Both the position numbers and the translations under genes were made by a program. The notes under the pieces were generated by a model. It had not been told where the DNA came from, made no database searches, and was given only the letters and a program-made list of their open reading frames with translations. Below, piece after piece: positions 53,768 to 62,671 of a stretch of DNA of 64,000 nucleotides (position 1 is the stretch's first letter; the number at the start of each line of letters is the position of its first letter). Where the stretch lies: the NCBI RefSeq assembly GCF_030519655.1, contig NZ_JAUMIT010000004.1:62001-126000 (forward strand), written 5' to 3'. Origin of the DNA: Wenyingzhuangia gilva (lineage in GTDB: Bacteria; Bacteroidota; Bacteroidia; Flavobacteriales; Flavobacteriaceae).

Positions 53768-55540
53768 ATGAAATCATATCAAGACAAAGCATCTGATAAA
53801 AAAAATAAAAAATCTAAAATAACCATGGCTGCAGCTTTTAAGAGCATTATTTGGCCAAGACGTAAACTGGTTTTTATAGGTTTGATTTTAATAGTCTTAA
53901 GCCGTTTGGCAAGTTTGGTTTTGCCATGGAAAACAAAGATTTTGTTAGATGAGGTCATTCCTAACAAAAATTTTGAGGAGCTTAAAAATTTATTGTTAAT
54001 CGTGGCTGGAGCTATATTGGTACAAGCCGTTACGTCTTTTTTGTTGACCAAAATATTAAGTGTACAAGCTCAGTTTTTAATTTCTGAGTTAAGAGCACAA
54101 GTGCAAAAAAAAGTATTGTCTTTACCCATTAGTTTTTTTGACAACACCAAATCGGGAGCTTTGGTTTCTAGAATTATGAATGATGTAGAAGGAGTTCGTA
54201 ATTTAATTGGAACTGGTTTGGTGCAATTGGTGGGAGGAACTATTACGGCCGTGATTTCTTTGATTTTATTGATTAAAATTAGTTGGTCCATGACTCTTTT
54301 TGTCTTGGTTCCCGTTGGAATTTTTGGATTTATTGCCCTAAAAGCTTTTGCTTACATAAGACCAATTTTTAAACTAAGAGGAAAAATAAATGCTGATGTC
54401 AATGGTCGTTTAACGGAAACCTTGGCGGGAGTTAGAGTTATTAAAGCCTTTAATGCCGAAGAGCAAGAAAATAAAGTGTTTGAAAAAGGTGTTGATTTGA
54501 TGTTTCAAAATGTAAAAAAGAGTTTAACGGCTACGGCTTTAATGACTAGTACTTCTACTTTTTTATTAGGAATTGCTTCTACTGGAATTATGGGGATTGG
54601 TGGTTATAAAATCATTCAAGGCGAATTAACCATTGGAGACTTTTTATCATTTACTTTATTATTAGGATTTATGATTGCTCCCATTGTACAGATGAGTAAT
54701 ATTGGGAGTCAGTTAACCGAAGCTTTGGCAGGTTTGGATAGAACGGAAGAGTTGATGAATATGCAAGCTGAAGATGAAGATGAAAATAGAACAGAGGTCA
54801 TCAACTATTTTAAAGGAGACATCGAGTTTAAAGACGTCTCTTTTGCTTATGAAGAAAATAAAAATGTGTTAAACAACATTAGTTTTAAAGCAGCTTCGGG
54901 TTCTGTGATTGCCTTAGTAGGTAGTTCAGGTTCTGGAAAATCTACCATTGCAGGTTTATCAGCTACTTTTTTAAACCCAAAATCAGGGACGATTACCATT
55001 GATGGTCATGACTTGTCTAAAGTAAAATTAAATAGTTTTAGAAAGCATTTAGGAGTGGTTTTACAAGATGAGTTTTTGTTTGAGGGAACGATAAAAGAAA
55101 ACATTATGTTTCCCAGACCCAATGCGACTGAGGAACAATTACAAAATGCCGTAAGTGCCGCTTATGTAAATGAATTCACAGATAGATTTGAAGATGGATT
55201 GGATACTTTGATCGGAGAAAGAGGGGTGAAGTTGTCGGGTGGACAAAGACAGCGTATTGCCATTGCTAGGGCTATTTTAGCAGATCCTAAAATTATTATT
55301 TTAGATGAAGCGACTTCTAATTTAGATACAGAAAGTGAAGTATTGATCCAAAAAAGTTTGGCACAATTAACCAAAAATAGAACAACTATTGTCATTGCAC
55401 ACCGTTTGAGTACTATTAGAAAAGCAGATCAAATATTAGTAATAGAAGGAGGGCAAATTGCAGAACGTGGTACGCATGATGAATTAATAGCTTCTCAAGG
55501 GCGTTATTATGATCTGTACACTTATCAAGGAAAGATTTAA
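53768..55540 (+). CDS. ABC exporter, MsbA/ABCB-type half transporter
   Basis: 590 residues, membrane domain (about 30-330, six helices) fused to an NBD with Walker A GSSGSGKSTIAGLSA, signature LSGGQRQRIAIARAIL, Walker B IIILDEATSNLD and H-loop IVIAHRLST. Homodimeric exporter; lipid A, peptide or drug export are all possible. The start is 20 nt after a TATCTTTA box (53741-53748). It lacks an N-terminal peptidase domain, so it is not a bacteriocin exporter. A strong terminator follows. Confidence 0.9.
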   Translation: MKSYQDKASDKKNKKSKITMAAAFKSIIWPRRKLVFIGLILIVLSRLASLVLPWKTKILLDEVIPNKNFEELKNLLLIVAGAILVQAVTSFLLTKILSVQAQFLISELRAQVQKKVLSLPISFFDNTKSGALVSRIMNDVEGVRNLIGTGLVQLVGGTITAVISLILLIKISWSMTLFVLVPVGIFGFIALKAFAYIRPIFKLRGKINADVNGRLTETLAGVRVIKAFNAEEQENKVFEKGVDLMFQNVKKSLTATALMTSTSTFLLGIASTGIMGIGGYKIIQGELTIGDFLSFTLLLGFMIAPIVQMSNIGSQLTEALAGLDRTEELMNMQAEDEDENRTEVINYFKGDIEFKDVSFAYEENKNVLNNISFKAASGSVIALVGSSGSGKSTIAGLSATFLNPKSGTITIDGHDLSKVKLNSFRKHLGVVLQDEFLFEGTIKENIMFPRPNATEEQLQNAVSAAYVNEFTDRFEDGLDTLIGERGVKLSGGQRQRIAIARAILADPKIIILDEATSNLDTESEVLIQKSLAQLTKNRTTIVIAHRLSTIRKADQILVIEGGQIAERGTHDELIASQGRYYDLYTYQGKI

Positions 55541-55560
55541 CAATCATTATCTATACAACA

Positions 55561-55591
55561 AAAAAACAGCCTTAAAAAAGGCTGTTTTTTT
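55561..55591. terminator. Bidirectional terminator between ABC exporter and redox operon
   Basis: AAAAAACAGCCTT, 4-nt loop, AAGGCTGTTTTTT. The convergent minus-strand MarR gene ends 20 nt away. Confidence 0.85.
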
Positions 55592-55610
55592 GTTGTCACT
55601 ATTTTCTCAA

Positions 55611-56063
55611 TTATAGTTTTTCTTTTAACCCTTCCATTAATTTAATTAGTGTTTTCTGAAACTCGATAGCTTCCGATAACGAAATTGTATCTGTTTTAAA
55701 TGATTGTATAATCTTTTCAGGAATACAAACTGCTTTTTGTTTTAGGTTTTCTCCTTCTTTAGTAAGTGATATCAATACGGTTCTTTCATCTTTAACAGAA
55801 CGTTTTCTTAAAATAAGTTTTTTTTGTTCTAATCTTTTTAATAGGGGAGTTAAAGTGTTAGATTCTAATAAAAGTTTTTGACCAATATTGCTTACACTCT
55901 GTTCTTTGTATTGCCACAAAACCAATAAAACAAGATATTGAGGATAAGTAATATCTAGTTCCTCTAAATAGGGCCCATACATTTTTGTGGTGAGTCGTGA
56001 AACTGCATAAAGAGGAAAACATAATTGATTTTCAAGATGTAGATTTTCATAATTTTCATCCAT
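55611..56063 (-). CDS. ohrR: OhrR-like MarR regulator (candidate organic-peroxide sensor)
   Basis: 150 residues. ENQLCFPLYA puts Cys15 where Bacillus OhrR has its peroxide-sensing Cys15, and Tyr19, Tyr29 and Tyr40, which hold the thiolate in OhrR, are all present at the same numbers. A second Cys at 113 (KQKAVCIPEK) makes a two-Cys OhrR of the Xanthomonas kind possible. Winged helix: SVSNIGQKLLLESNTLTPLLKRLEQKKL and the wing SVKDERTVLISLT. Unusually the partner genes are gpx and DoxX rather than ohr. It is last in the operon. Confidence 0.85.
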   Translation of the reverse strand: MDENYENLHLENQLCFPLYAVSRLTTKMYGPYLEELDITYPQYLVLLVLWQYKEQSVSNIGQKLLLESNTLTPLLKRLEQKKLILRKRSVKDERTVLISLTKEGENLKQKAVCIPEKIIQSFKTDTISLSEAIEFQKTLIKLMEGLKEKL

Positions 56064-56065
56064 CC

Positions 56066-56539
56066 TTAAAGAATTTTTGTAATCAACTTTTCCATTTTCT
56101 CAGGCTTGGTAATGGGTGCAAAACGTTTGACGGGCTTTCCGTTTTTATCAACAATAAACTTGGTAAAGTTCCATTTAATTTTGCTGCCAAAGCATCCTCC
56201 TAATTTTGACTTTAAAAATTTAAAAATAGGATGCGTGTTAGTTCCATTCACTTCAATTTTCTCAAACATAGGAAAACTAACCCCATAATTAATTTGACAA
56301 AATTCTTGAATATCCTCTGAACTTCCAGATTCTTGTTTTCCGAATTGATTACAAGGAAATCCTAAAATAATCAATCCCTGTTCTTTGTATTTCTGATATA
56401 AATTTTCCAGTCCTTCGTATTGAGGGGTTAGCCCACATTTACTAGCGGTGTTTACTATTATAATGGTTTTTCCTTTGTACTGTTCCATGGAAACAGTTTC
56501 ACCGTTTAATAACGTTGCTTTTAAATTGTAAAAATTCAT
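56066..56539 (-). CDS. Glutathione peroxidase family protein (Cys type)
   Basis: 157 residues. NTASKCGLTPQYEGLE (peroxidatic Cys35), GFPCNQFGKQESG (Cys63, Gln69), KWNFTKF (Trp123) and EFCQINYG (Cys81, resolving) define a thioredoxin-dependent 2-Cys GPx; the peroxidatic residue is cysteine, not selenocysteine. It reduces lipid or organic hydroperoxides. It lies 1 nt after DoxX and 2 nt before the OhrR-like gene. Confidence 0.93.
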   Translation of the reverse strand: MNFYNLKATLLNGETVSMEQYKGKTIIIVNTASKCGLTPQYEGLENLYQKYKEQGLIILGFPCNQFGKQESGSSEDIQEFCQINYGVSFPMFEKIEVNGTNTHPIFKFLKSKLGGCFGSKIKWNFTKFIVDKNGKPVKRFAPITKPEKMEKLITKIL

Positions 56540-56540
56540 T

Positions 56541-56963
56541 TTATTTTTTCTTAAGGTTTAATAAATATTTAAAGGCTCCTGTAGACCAAAGTACCCACAT
56601 GATTAAAACAGGTTGAAAAAACAATCTGATGAGTCTTTTTCTATCAGTGTCTAACCCAAAAGCATCAATCCCGTTGGTGTACTGTGAAATATTTCCAGGA
56701 AAAATTAGAACATAAAAAATGGCCAAACCAATTCCGATTTTCACTTTGTTTTTAATCCAAAAAATCAAAGCCAAGCCAAGAGCTATTTCTAATATCCCCG
56801 AGGATATAACTACAAAGTCCATGAATTCAGGACTGCTAGGAAGCCATCTAGGAACTTGAGCTTGAAACTCTTGTCTTTGAAAAGTTAAGTGTCCAATACC
56901 CGCTAAGGTCATCAAACCACCTAAGAATATTCTCATTAAATTTTGAATGTTATTTGTTTTCAT
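56541..56963 (-). CDS. DoxX-family membrane protein
   Basis: 140 residues, four helices. MRIFLGGLMTLAGIGHLTFQR and SSGILEIALGLALIF are the DoxX pattern. DoxX-like proteins often accompany redox enzymes in membranes. First gene of the DoxX-gpx-ohrR operon; a perfect palindrome 16 nt upstream of its ATG is a candidate operator. Confidence 0.85.
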   Translation of the reverse strand: MKTNNIQNLMRIFLGGLMTLAGIGHLTFQRQEFQAQVPRWLPSSPEFMDFVVISSGILEIALGLALIFWIKNKVKIGIGLAIFYVLIFPGNISQYTNGIDAFGLDTDRKRLIRLFFQPVLIMWVLWSTGAFKYLLNLKKK

Positions 56964-56978
56964 AAGTATCTTTTAAGA

Positions 56979-56998
56979 TTATATCGTTTACGATATAA
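56979..56998 (-). promoter_or_regulatory. Palindromic operator of the redox operon
   Basis: TTATATCGT, 2-nt spacer, ACGATATAA: perfect 9-bp arms in the 20 bp at 56979-56998, 16-35 nt upstream of the DoxX start. AT-rich palindromes of this size are typical MarR/OhrR sites. The operon encodes its own OhrR-like regulator, so autorepression relieved by peroxides is the likely logic. Confidence 0.65.
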
Positions 56999-57021
56999 AT
57001 GTACGGAATAAATATTAATAA

Positions 57022-57055
57022 AAAAAGCGTCTAGTTGAACAACTAAACGCTTTTT
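57022..57055 (-). terminator. Terminator of the ice-binding protein gene
   Basis: AAAAAGCGT (one mismatch) TAGTT, GAAC loop, AACTA ACGCTTTTT. Follows the minus-strand stop at 57078 and leads into U-rich RNA. Confidence 0.8.
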
Positions 57056-57077
57056 CATGGATGATAAAACCTTAAAA

Positions 57078-57857
57078 CTAAGGTTGTGTTACTGTGCTAC
57101 CTTCTAAAGTAACGGCAGCAATTCTTGCCAATAACCTACCATTAACAGTGGCTCCAGTGTTTAACGAAATAGATTGATCTGCCAAAATAGTTCCTTTAAA
57201 GACTGCAGTGCTCCCTAAGGTTGCTGAAGTTCCAACTTGCCAAAAGATGTTAGAAGCCAACGCACCCCCCGAAAGAATCATTCGACGACCAGAAGTCATA
57301 TTCAACGTAGAGGCGATCTGAATGATGAATACTGCGTTTGCATTTCCTTTAGCATCAAAAGTCAAATCCCCTGAAGAAATTTCTAAAGAACCACTAGATT
57401 TATATAAACCAGGACTTAATGTTAGACCACCAATATTGCCCGCCAAAAGTACCACATCAGTTGAGGTACGTCCTGCAGCATCATTATAGGCAATGGTTAA
57501 ATCTCCTTTAGCAGCCGTAAGGGTGGTTGCATCGGGCACTGAACCAGCAGGTCCAGAAGCATCAGAAGTATAAACCGTTCCTGTAATTTCATTGTCACCA
57601 AACCCACTAATATAACTACCTGCAGCCGGACTCAACCCAATGTTACCTGTAACGGCAGAAGTCGGAACATTTGAAATTAATGAACCTGCAAGAATGGTAA
57701 AATTAGCAGCAGATTGCATATTAATAGTTGTTTGAGTTATAGTTTGAATAGGAATGTTAATTTTGTCATCTTTTGTAACATCTTCATCTTTAGAACATCC
57801 AGAAAGCATTACAGCGAATACCAATGCCGCACTTATCATTGTGTATTTATATGTCAT
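57078..57857 (-). CDS. DUF3494 ice-binding lipoprotein
   Basis: 259 residues. Lipobox MLSGC (Cys21) and an acidic [10 protein letters not shown] linker, so probably surface-anchored. The DUF3494 (type 1 IBP) core follows: [71 protein letters not shown], and [23 protein letters not shown]. It binds ice crystal surfaces, giving thermal hysteresis or adhesion to ice. G+C is clearly higher than neighbours (28/60 at 57601-57660 against 18/60 at 58201-58260), which fits the known horizontal spread of this family. Confidence 0.93.
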   Translation of the reverse strand: MTYKYTMISAALVFAVMLSGCSKDEDVTKDDKINIPIQTITQTTINMQSAANFTILAGSLISNVPTSAVTGNIGLSPAAGSYISGFGDNEITGTVYTSDASGPAGSVPDATTLTAAKGDLTIAYNDAAGRTSTDVVLLAGNIGGLTLSPGLYKSSGSLEISSGDLTFDAKGNANAVFIIQIASTLNMTSGRRMILSGGALASNIFWQVGTSATLGSTAVFKGTILADQSISLNTGATVNGRLLARIAAVTLEGSTVTQP

Positions 57858-57957
57858 ATTGATTTGTTTATGTTGGGAATGAATTTTCTCAACCTAGATA
57901 AGGTACGATGGCTTTAGGTCTTTGTTGTTACATACAAATCAGAATAATTTACATAAA

Positions 57958-58518
57958 TCACACTTTTTCTAAGTTCATTCTACGTTTTTTGGCAATGCCT
58001 TTATAAAAAGTAGGCGTTAATCCTGTAATTTTTTTAAACTGATTGGACAAATGTGCTACACTGCTGTAGTGAAGGAGTAAGGATATTTCTGTAAGAGATA
58101 ACTCGTTATAAAGCAAGAGTTCTTTAACTTTTTCAATTTTATTCAAGATGATAAAATGCTGAATGGTAATGCCTTTTACTTCGGAAAAAACATTAGATAA
58201 ATAGGTGTAATCATATCCAAGTTTTTCACTGATATAATCAGAATTGTTGACCAATGGAATTTCATCTGAATAATGAATCATTTTGGTGATGATGTTTTTG
58301 ATGCTTTCTACCAAAATACTTCTTTTGTTATCTAGTAATTCTAAGCCTGATTTTCGCAGGTTTATTTTTAACTGATCGTGTTGTTCTTTAGTAATGTCTT
58401 TTTGAATTTCTACCAAACCAAGATCTACAGCATGATAAGAAATTCCTAATTTTTTTAATTCTTCTTTCACCATTATTTTACAGCGAAGGCTTACCATGTA
58501 TTTAATATATAATATCAT
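57958..58518 (-). CDS. Short AraC-family regulator next to the ice-binding gene
   Basis: 186 residues. C-terminal AraC HTH (LSLTEISLLLHYSSVAHLSNQFKKITGLTPTFYK) and a short N-terminal domain with SLRCKIMVKEELKKLGIS, a heavy-metal-associated-like ferredoxin fold with only one Cys, so probably not a metal sensor. It lies 100 nt upstream of the ice-binding gene on the same strand, and a perfect palindrome (58534-58554) precedes its start. Regulation of the ice-binding gene is plausible but unproven. Confidence 0.82.
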   Translation of the reverse strand: MILYIKYMVSLRCKIMVKEELKKLGISYHAVDLGLVEIQKDITKEQHDQLKINLRKSGLELLDNKRSILVESIKNIITKMIHYSDEIPLVNNSDYISEKLGYDYTYLSNVFSEVKGITIQHFIILNKIEKVKELLLYNELSLTEISLLLHYSSVAHLSNQFKKITGLTPTFYKGIAKKRRMNLEKV

Positions 58519-58533
58519 TGATTTGTTTTTTTA

Positions 58534-58554
58534 AAATATTGATTATCAATATTT
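58534..58554 (-). promoter_or_regulatory. Palindrome upstream of the short AraC gene
   Basis: AAATATTGAT, 1-nt spacer, ATCAATATTT: perfect 10-bp arms, 16-36 nt before the AraC start. It contains TTGAT-N-ATCAA, with a spacing too short for an FNR box. A dyad operator for autoregulation is possible. Confidence 0.5.
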
Positions 58555-58722
58555 AAAGTCAGCTTTTTTTCTAGGAGCTTTTGGTGGATAGAGAATGCTC
58601 TAAAGTACTTCCTTTTAGAATCTATTCAATTTTATTTGATGAAAAAATACATCATGCTGTGTTAGGGAAACTTTAAATAAATATGATTTATTCCTAAGCG
58701 ATTATTAAGACGGAGAGTTTCA

Positions 58723-58730
58723 TACCTTTG
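58723..58730 (+). promoter_or_regulatory. -7 box of the DEAD-box helicase at 58746
   Basis: TACCTTTG, exact TAnnTTTG, 15 nt before the ATG. It overlaps the TTG at 58728 that would otherwise look like an upstream start codon, which argues for translation from 58746. Confidence 0.5.
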
Positions 58731-58745
58731 CTCAAATTATTTTTT

Positions 58746-60092
58746 ATGACAAAGCTGTTTTCAGATTTAGGGTTATCATCTACACTTATCAATACTTTGG
58801 AAGGTTTAGGAATTACAGAACCTACAGAAATTCAAATACAATCCATTCCCGTAATTTTAAATCAAAAGGATGATTTTGTAGGACTGGCTAATACAGGTAC
58901 AGGTAAAACAGCTGCTTTTGGATTGCCCTTGTTACAAATGGTGGATGTTTCAATCGAATCTATTCAAGTCGTTATTTTAGCTCCGACCAGAGAATTGGGA
59001 AAACAAATTCATAACAATTTAACAGATTTTGGTGCAGACATTTCTGGACTGTTTATTGCTGAGGTTTGTGGAGGAACTTCTGTAAAACCTCAAATAGAAA
59101 TTTTACAGCAAACTACCCATGTGGTAGTAGCCACTCCAGGTCGTTTGATTGATTTGATTCAGAGAGGAAAAATTGACTTAAAACAAGTAAAATATTTTGT
59201 GTTAGATGAGGCCGATGAAATGGTATTGTCTTTAAAAGAAGGGTTGGATAAAATTGTGGAGGTAATGCCTAAGCAAAAAAGAACTTTTTTATTCTCGGCA
59301 ACTTTACCAGGTTCGGTAAAACAATTGGTTCAGAATTATTTGTCTAAACATGTAACACAAGTTGGTGCTGAAACCAATTATACGGCTCATAAAGATGTAG
59401 CTCATCATTATGTAGTGGTAGAACCTATAGAAAAACTAAACGTGTTATTGCACTTTTTGTCTAGTAAAGAAGGAGAACAGGGAATTATATTTTGTAAAAC
59501 CAAAGCAGCAGTTAATAAGTTGGCAAAGAATTTAGCCATCAATAAAATTTCTTCGGGAGCCATTCACGGGAGTTTAACACAAGGAATTCGTGACAGAATA
59601 ATGGAGCAATTCCGTGAAGGGTATATCAATACTTTGGTAGCGACAGATGTTGCAGCGAGAGGAATTGATATTAAAAATGTATCGTACGTAGTTCATTACC
59701 ATTTACCAGATGCCATGGAAACGTATATTCACCGTAGTGGTAGAACAGCTAGAGCAGGAGCAAAGGGAATGTCTTTAGCCGTATTACAAGCCGATGAAGT
59801 TGAAAAAATGAAGTTTTTAGGAGAAGAGTATGAAATTGATTTACATACTTACACCAAACCCAATGCAGTGAGCATTGAAGAAAATAATACAATTCTCTGG
59901 GCAAAAAAGATATTTAAAACCAAACCCAATAGAGCAGTTTCTGAGGAGGTAAAAGCAGCGGTAAAAAATGTATTTCATCATTTAACCAAAGAAGAGTTGG
60001 TTGATAAAATTTTAGCCAATTATTTACTAGAAAACAAAACAGCTGATTTGTTAGCAACAGACAAACCAATAAAGAAAAAGAAGAAAAAATAA
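58746..60092 (+). CDS. DEAD-box RNA helicase
   Basis: 448 residues from the ATG at 58746 (MTKLFSDLGLSSTL). TEIQIQSIP (Q motif), ANTGTGKTAAFGLP, VLDEADEMV, FSATLPGSV, HRSGRTARAG complete the set. C-terminus is a short lysine-rich tail (PIKKKKKK) without an RNA-binding domain, so different from the CsdA-type gene at 33695. Lies upstream of, and possibly with, the AstE-like gene (25-nt gap). Confidence 0.9.
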   Translation: MTKLFSDLGLSSTLINTLEGLGITEPTEIQIQSIPVILNQKDDFVGLANTGTGKTAAFGLPLLQMVDVSIESIQVVILAPTRELGKQIHNNLTDFGADISGLFIAEVCGGTSVKPQIEILQQTTHVVVATPGRLIDLIQRGKIDLKQVKYFVLDEADEMVLSLKEGLDKIVEVMPKQKRTFLFSATLPGSVKQLVQNYLSKHVTQVGAETNYTAHKDVAHHYVVVEPIEKLNVLLHFLSSKEGEQGIIFCKTKAAVNKLAKNLAINKISSGAIHGSLTQGIRDRIMEQFREGYINTLVATDVAARGIDIKNVSYVVHYHLPDAMETYIHRSGRTARAGAKGMSLAVLQADEVEKMKFLGEEYEIDLHTYTKPNAVSIEENNTILWAKKIFKTKPNRAVSEEVKAAVKNVFHHLTKEELVDKILANYLLENKTADLLATDKPIKKKKKK

Positions 60093-60117
60093 TATAATAG
60101 ATAACGTATCCTAATCC

Positions 60118-61089
60118 ATGCCTAAAAAGATTACCATCCTTGGAGAGAAAATTTTACCTGGTATAACGTATCAGATAAAAACAGATATAGCTCGTTTACA
60201 TACACGAACAAAAGTAGAGGTGCCTATTATTATCAGTAGGGCCAAAGTAGATGGTCCTTGTGTTTTATTGAGTGCGGGGATTCATGGTGATGAAGTGAAT
60301 GGAGTAGAAATTGTTAGACAAATAGTGGCAAATAAATACAACATTCCAGATGCAGGAATTATTATTTGTGTTCCCGTAGTAAATGTTTTTGGTTTTTTAA
60401 TTAAAACCAGAGAGTTTCCGGACGGTAAAGATTTAAACAGGAGTTTTCCAGGAGCAAAAAATGGCTCTTTGGCGAGTAAGTTTGCTCATTTTTTTATGAA
60501 TGAAATAGTGGATCATGTAGATTATTGTATTGATTTTCACACAGGAGGAGATTACCGATTTAATTATCCTCAAATAAGAATTTCAGATGATGATCCATAC
60601 ACTTTTAATTTGGCTAAAATATTTGGAGCTAAGTTTGTCAAGTATTCTTCAGAAAGAGAAAAATCATACAGAGCCTCGGCAGTAGCTTGTGGTAAAAAAG
60701 TATTGTTGTTTGAAGGAGGAAAATCCTTAAACATCAATCCTAAAGTTACAGAGGTTGGAGTCACAGGTGTTTTAAATGTGTTAGATGCTTTGGGAGTGAA
60801 AAGTTTTCCAGAAGCACATACGCCTTTTAAAGAAGAAAAGGAGCAGGTGGTTTTTAATGAATCTAAATGGATTAGAGCCAATGCCTCAGGAATGTATAGG
60901 TCTTTGGTAATTAATGGAGAGCCTATAGAAAAAGGAGAAGTCATAGGCTTGATTACCGATCCTTATGGTTTTTTTGAAAAAAAAATAAAATCTCCAGTAT
61001 CAGGTTATATTATTTGTTTAAACCATTCTCCTATTGTCAATCAAGGAGATGCCATAGCGCATGTAGCAATTGAAAATATGGAAGAATAA
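60118..61089 (+). CDS. AstE/aspartoacylase-type M14 zinc hydrolase
   Basis: 323 residues. SAGIHGDEVNG (His56/Glu59 zinc ligands), KDLNRSFPG (substrate-binding Arg) and DFHTGG (second His) are the M14 succinylglutamate desuccinylase/aspartoacylase motifs. The C-terminal about 80 residues form a beta domain (SPVSGYIICLNHSPIVNQGDAIAHV). Often paired with RimK-type ATP-grasp genes; here its neighbour is a helicase. It cleaves an N-acyl or amide bond of an unknown amino acid derivative. Confidence 0.85.
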   Translation: MPKKITILGEKILPGITYQIKTDIARLHTRTKVEVPIIISRAKVDGPCVLLSAGIHGDEVNGVEIVRQIVANKYNIPDAGIIICVPVVNVFGFLIKTREFPDGKDLNRSFPGAKNGSLASKFAHFFMNEIVDHVDYCIDFHTGGDYRFNYPQIRISDDDPYTFNLAKIFGAKFVKYSSEREKSYRASAVACGKKVLLFEGGKSLNINPKVTEVGVTGVLNVLDALGVKSFPEAHTPFKEEKEQVVFNESKWIRANASGMYRSLVINGEPIEKGEVIGLITDPYGFFEKKIKSPVSGYIICLNHSPIVNQGDAIAHVAIENMEE

Positions 61090-61111
61090 ATGAATAGGTT
61101 TTTATATTTAA

Positions 61112-62671
61112 TTAGTGCAGAAAGACACGTTTTTTCCAGAAATTATTTTTCTCTTTAAGATTTAAAATATAAAATCCAGGGGTAATTCCTTCTATTTGTC
61201 TTTGATTTATTCCCATTTCTAAATTGGAAAATCTCATTACAACTTGCCCCATTGAATTTATTAATTCAGCATTAAAGTCATGGTTGTTTCCGTCCTTTAT
61301 ATCAATATAAAGAACACGTTGGGTAGCGTGCTGCCAAATTTTTAAAAAATGATCGTTTTCTATTTGATTCACAGACATAGATTCTTGGTAAGTGAATTTT
61401 AATATTGCTCCAGGGTGTTGCAAGGTTGTTTCAATATTCATTCCAGATTCATCTGCTGTTTTTCCAGATTCATCAGTGATGACATAAATAGATTTTCCAT
61501 CAGGATCTATAGCGATGTCTCTGTATCTGTTTGTTGTGTAAAAGTATGCCGTCGGATTTCCAATAACACTAGTCCCTTCTTCGTTTAATTGTACCCTGTA
61601 TATTTTTCCTCTTTTTAAACTGGTAATTAGTAAAGAATTTTTCCAATTAGGGATTCCTTCTCCTTTATAGAAAGCAATACTAGAAGGAGCTATATTAGGT
61701 CGGCACATCCAAGAATTGGTACAGTTAGGGTCTTTTTCTGAGTTTGGTGGGAATAAAGAAATAATAGGATCTTGATAATTAGCTTCTGTAAAAGAGGTTT
61801 CATTAGCATGACAACCATCAGAATCATAGACTAAATTGTCTTTTAATCCAGCAACATATGGCCAGCCATAATTTTTTCCAGAATTGATAATATTTATTTC
61901 ATCATCAGAACTTGGGCCGTGTTCATCTGAATATAATATTCCATTACTTCCATAAACAAGTCCTTGAGGGTTTCTGTGTCCATAAGAATAAACATGACTT
62001 TTAACACCGTTAAGGATAGGGTTATCTTCTGGAATAGAGCCGTCCAAGTTAAGTCTTAAAATTTTACCTGGATAATTTTGCCAGTTCTGTTGATTTATTT
62101 CTTCTTGAGTAGGTAAAAATTGTGCTAAGTTACTAGCACAAACCTTTACGGCTTGATCTCCAATGGTATGATAAAGTTTTTTGTCAGGTCCAAAAATCAA
62201 ACGTCCAGATTGATGGTCATCAGAGGAAGGAAGGTTGTCAAAAATGACTAAGGGGGAAGATAAATAACCATTATCTTGATTTATATTGTAAGTGTATCGG
62301 ACTAATTTTTGTTTGTTTTGTCCAGAAACTTTGTGAGTGTAGGATAAATAAACATATGGGCTTCCTGTTTTAAACTCGTTATGAAAAGCCATTCCTAAAA
62401 GCCCATCTTGGTTACCACCAAAAGATATGTCAGAGAGTGTAATCAACTCGTCTCTTTGACCATTTATTGGATTTATTCTAACAACAACCCCATTTTTTTC
62501 TGTAACCCATAAATAATCATCTGGACCATAGTGTAAATCAAAAGGTTTGTTTAGTAAAAAGTCTGAGCCAATTTGTGTCATCAAAAAAGACTCATTTTGT
62601 GAATATGATATTTTATTTAATAAAAGGGTAAGGGATATATAAAGAATACGTTTTATATATGAAAAATTCAT
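61112..62671 (-). CDS. PQQ-dependent soluble glucose dehydrogenase exported by T9SS
   Basis: 519 residues. Signal peptide (LLLNKISYSQ). Six-bladed propeller with SSDDHQSGRLIFGPDKKLYHTIGDQ (catalytic His and PQQ/Ca site of sGDH-B), YSYGHRNPQGLVY and DEHGPSSDDEINII. The last about 75 residues, ending PGFYILNLKEKNNFWKKRVFLH, are a type A T9SS sorting tail. Oxidation of glucose or other aldoses outside the cell is likely. No pqq synthesis genes are in the window, so cofactor may be scavenged or encoded elsewhere. Confidence 0.9.
   Translation of the reverse strand: MNFSYIKRILYISLTLLLNKISYSQNESFLMTQIGSDFLLNKPFDLHYGPDDYLWVTEKNGVVVRINPINGQRDELITLSDISFGGNQDGLLGMAFHNEFKTGSPYVYLSYTHKVSGQNKQKLVRYTYNINQDNGYLSSPLVIFDNLPSSDDHQSGRLIFGPDKKLYHTIGDQAVKVCASNLAQFLPTQEEINQQNWQNYPGKILRLNLDGSIPEDNPILNGVKSHVYSYGHRNPQGLVYGSNGILYSDEHGPSSDDEINIINSGKNYGWPYVAGLKDNLVYDSDGCHANETSFTEANYQDPIISLFPPNSEKDPNCTNSWMCRPNIAPSSIAFYKGEGIPNWKNSLLITSLKRGKIYRVQLNEEGTSVIGNPTAYFYTTNRYRDIAIDPDGKSIYVITDESGKTADESGMNIETTLQHPGAILKFTYQESMSVNQIENDHFLKIWQHATQRVLYIDIKDGNNHDFNAELINSMGQVVMRFSNLEMGINQRQIEGITPGFYILNLKEKNNFWKKRVFLH

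Noticed and set aside
58728-58745. TTG at 58728 as start of the DEAD-box helicase
   Set aside because: It overlaps an exact -7 box, and ATG 58746 gives the standard N-terminus.
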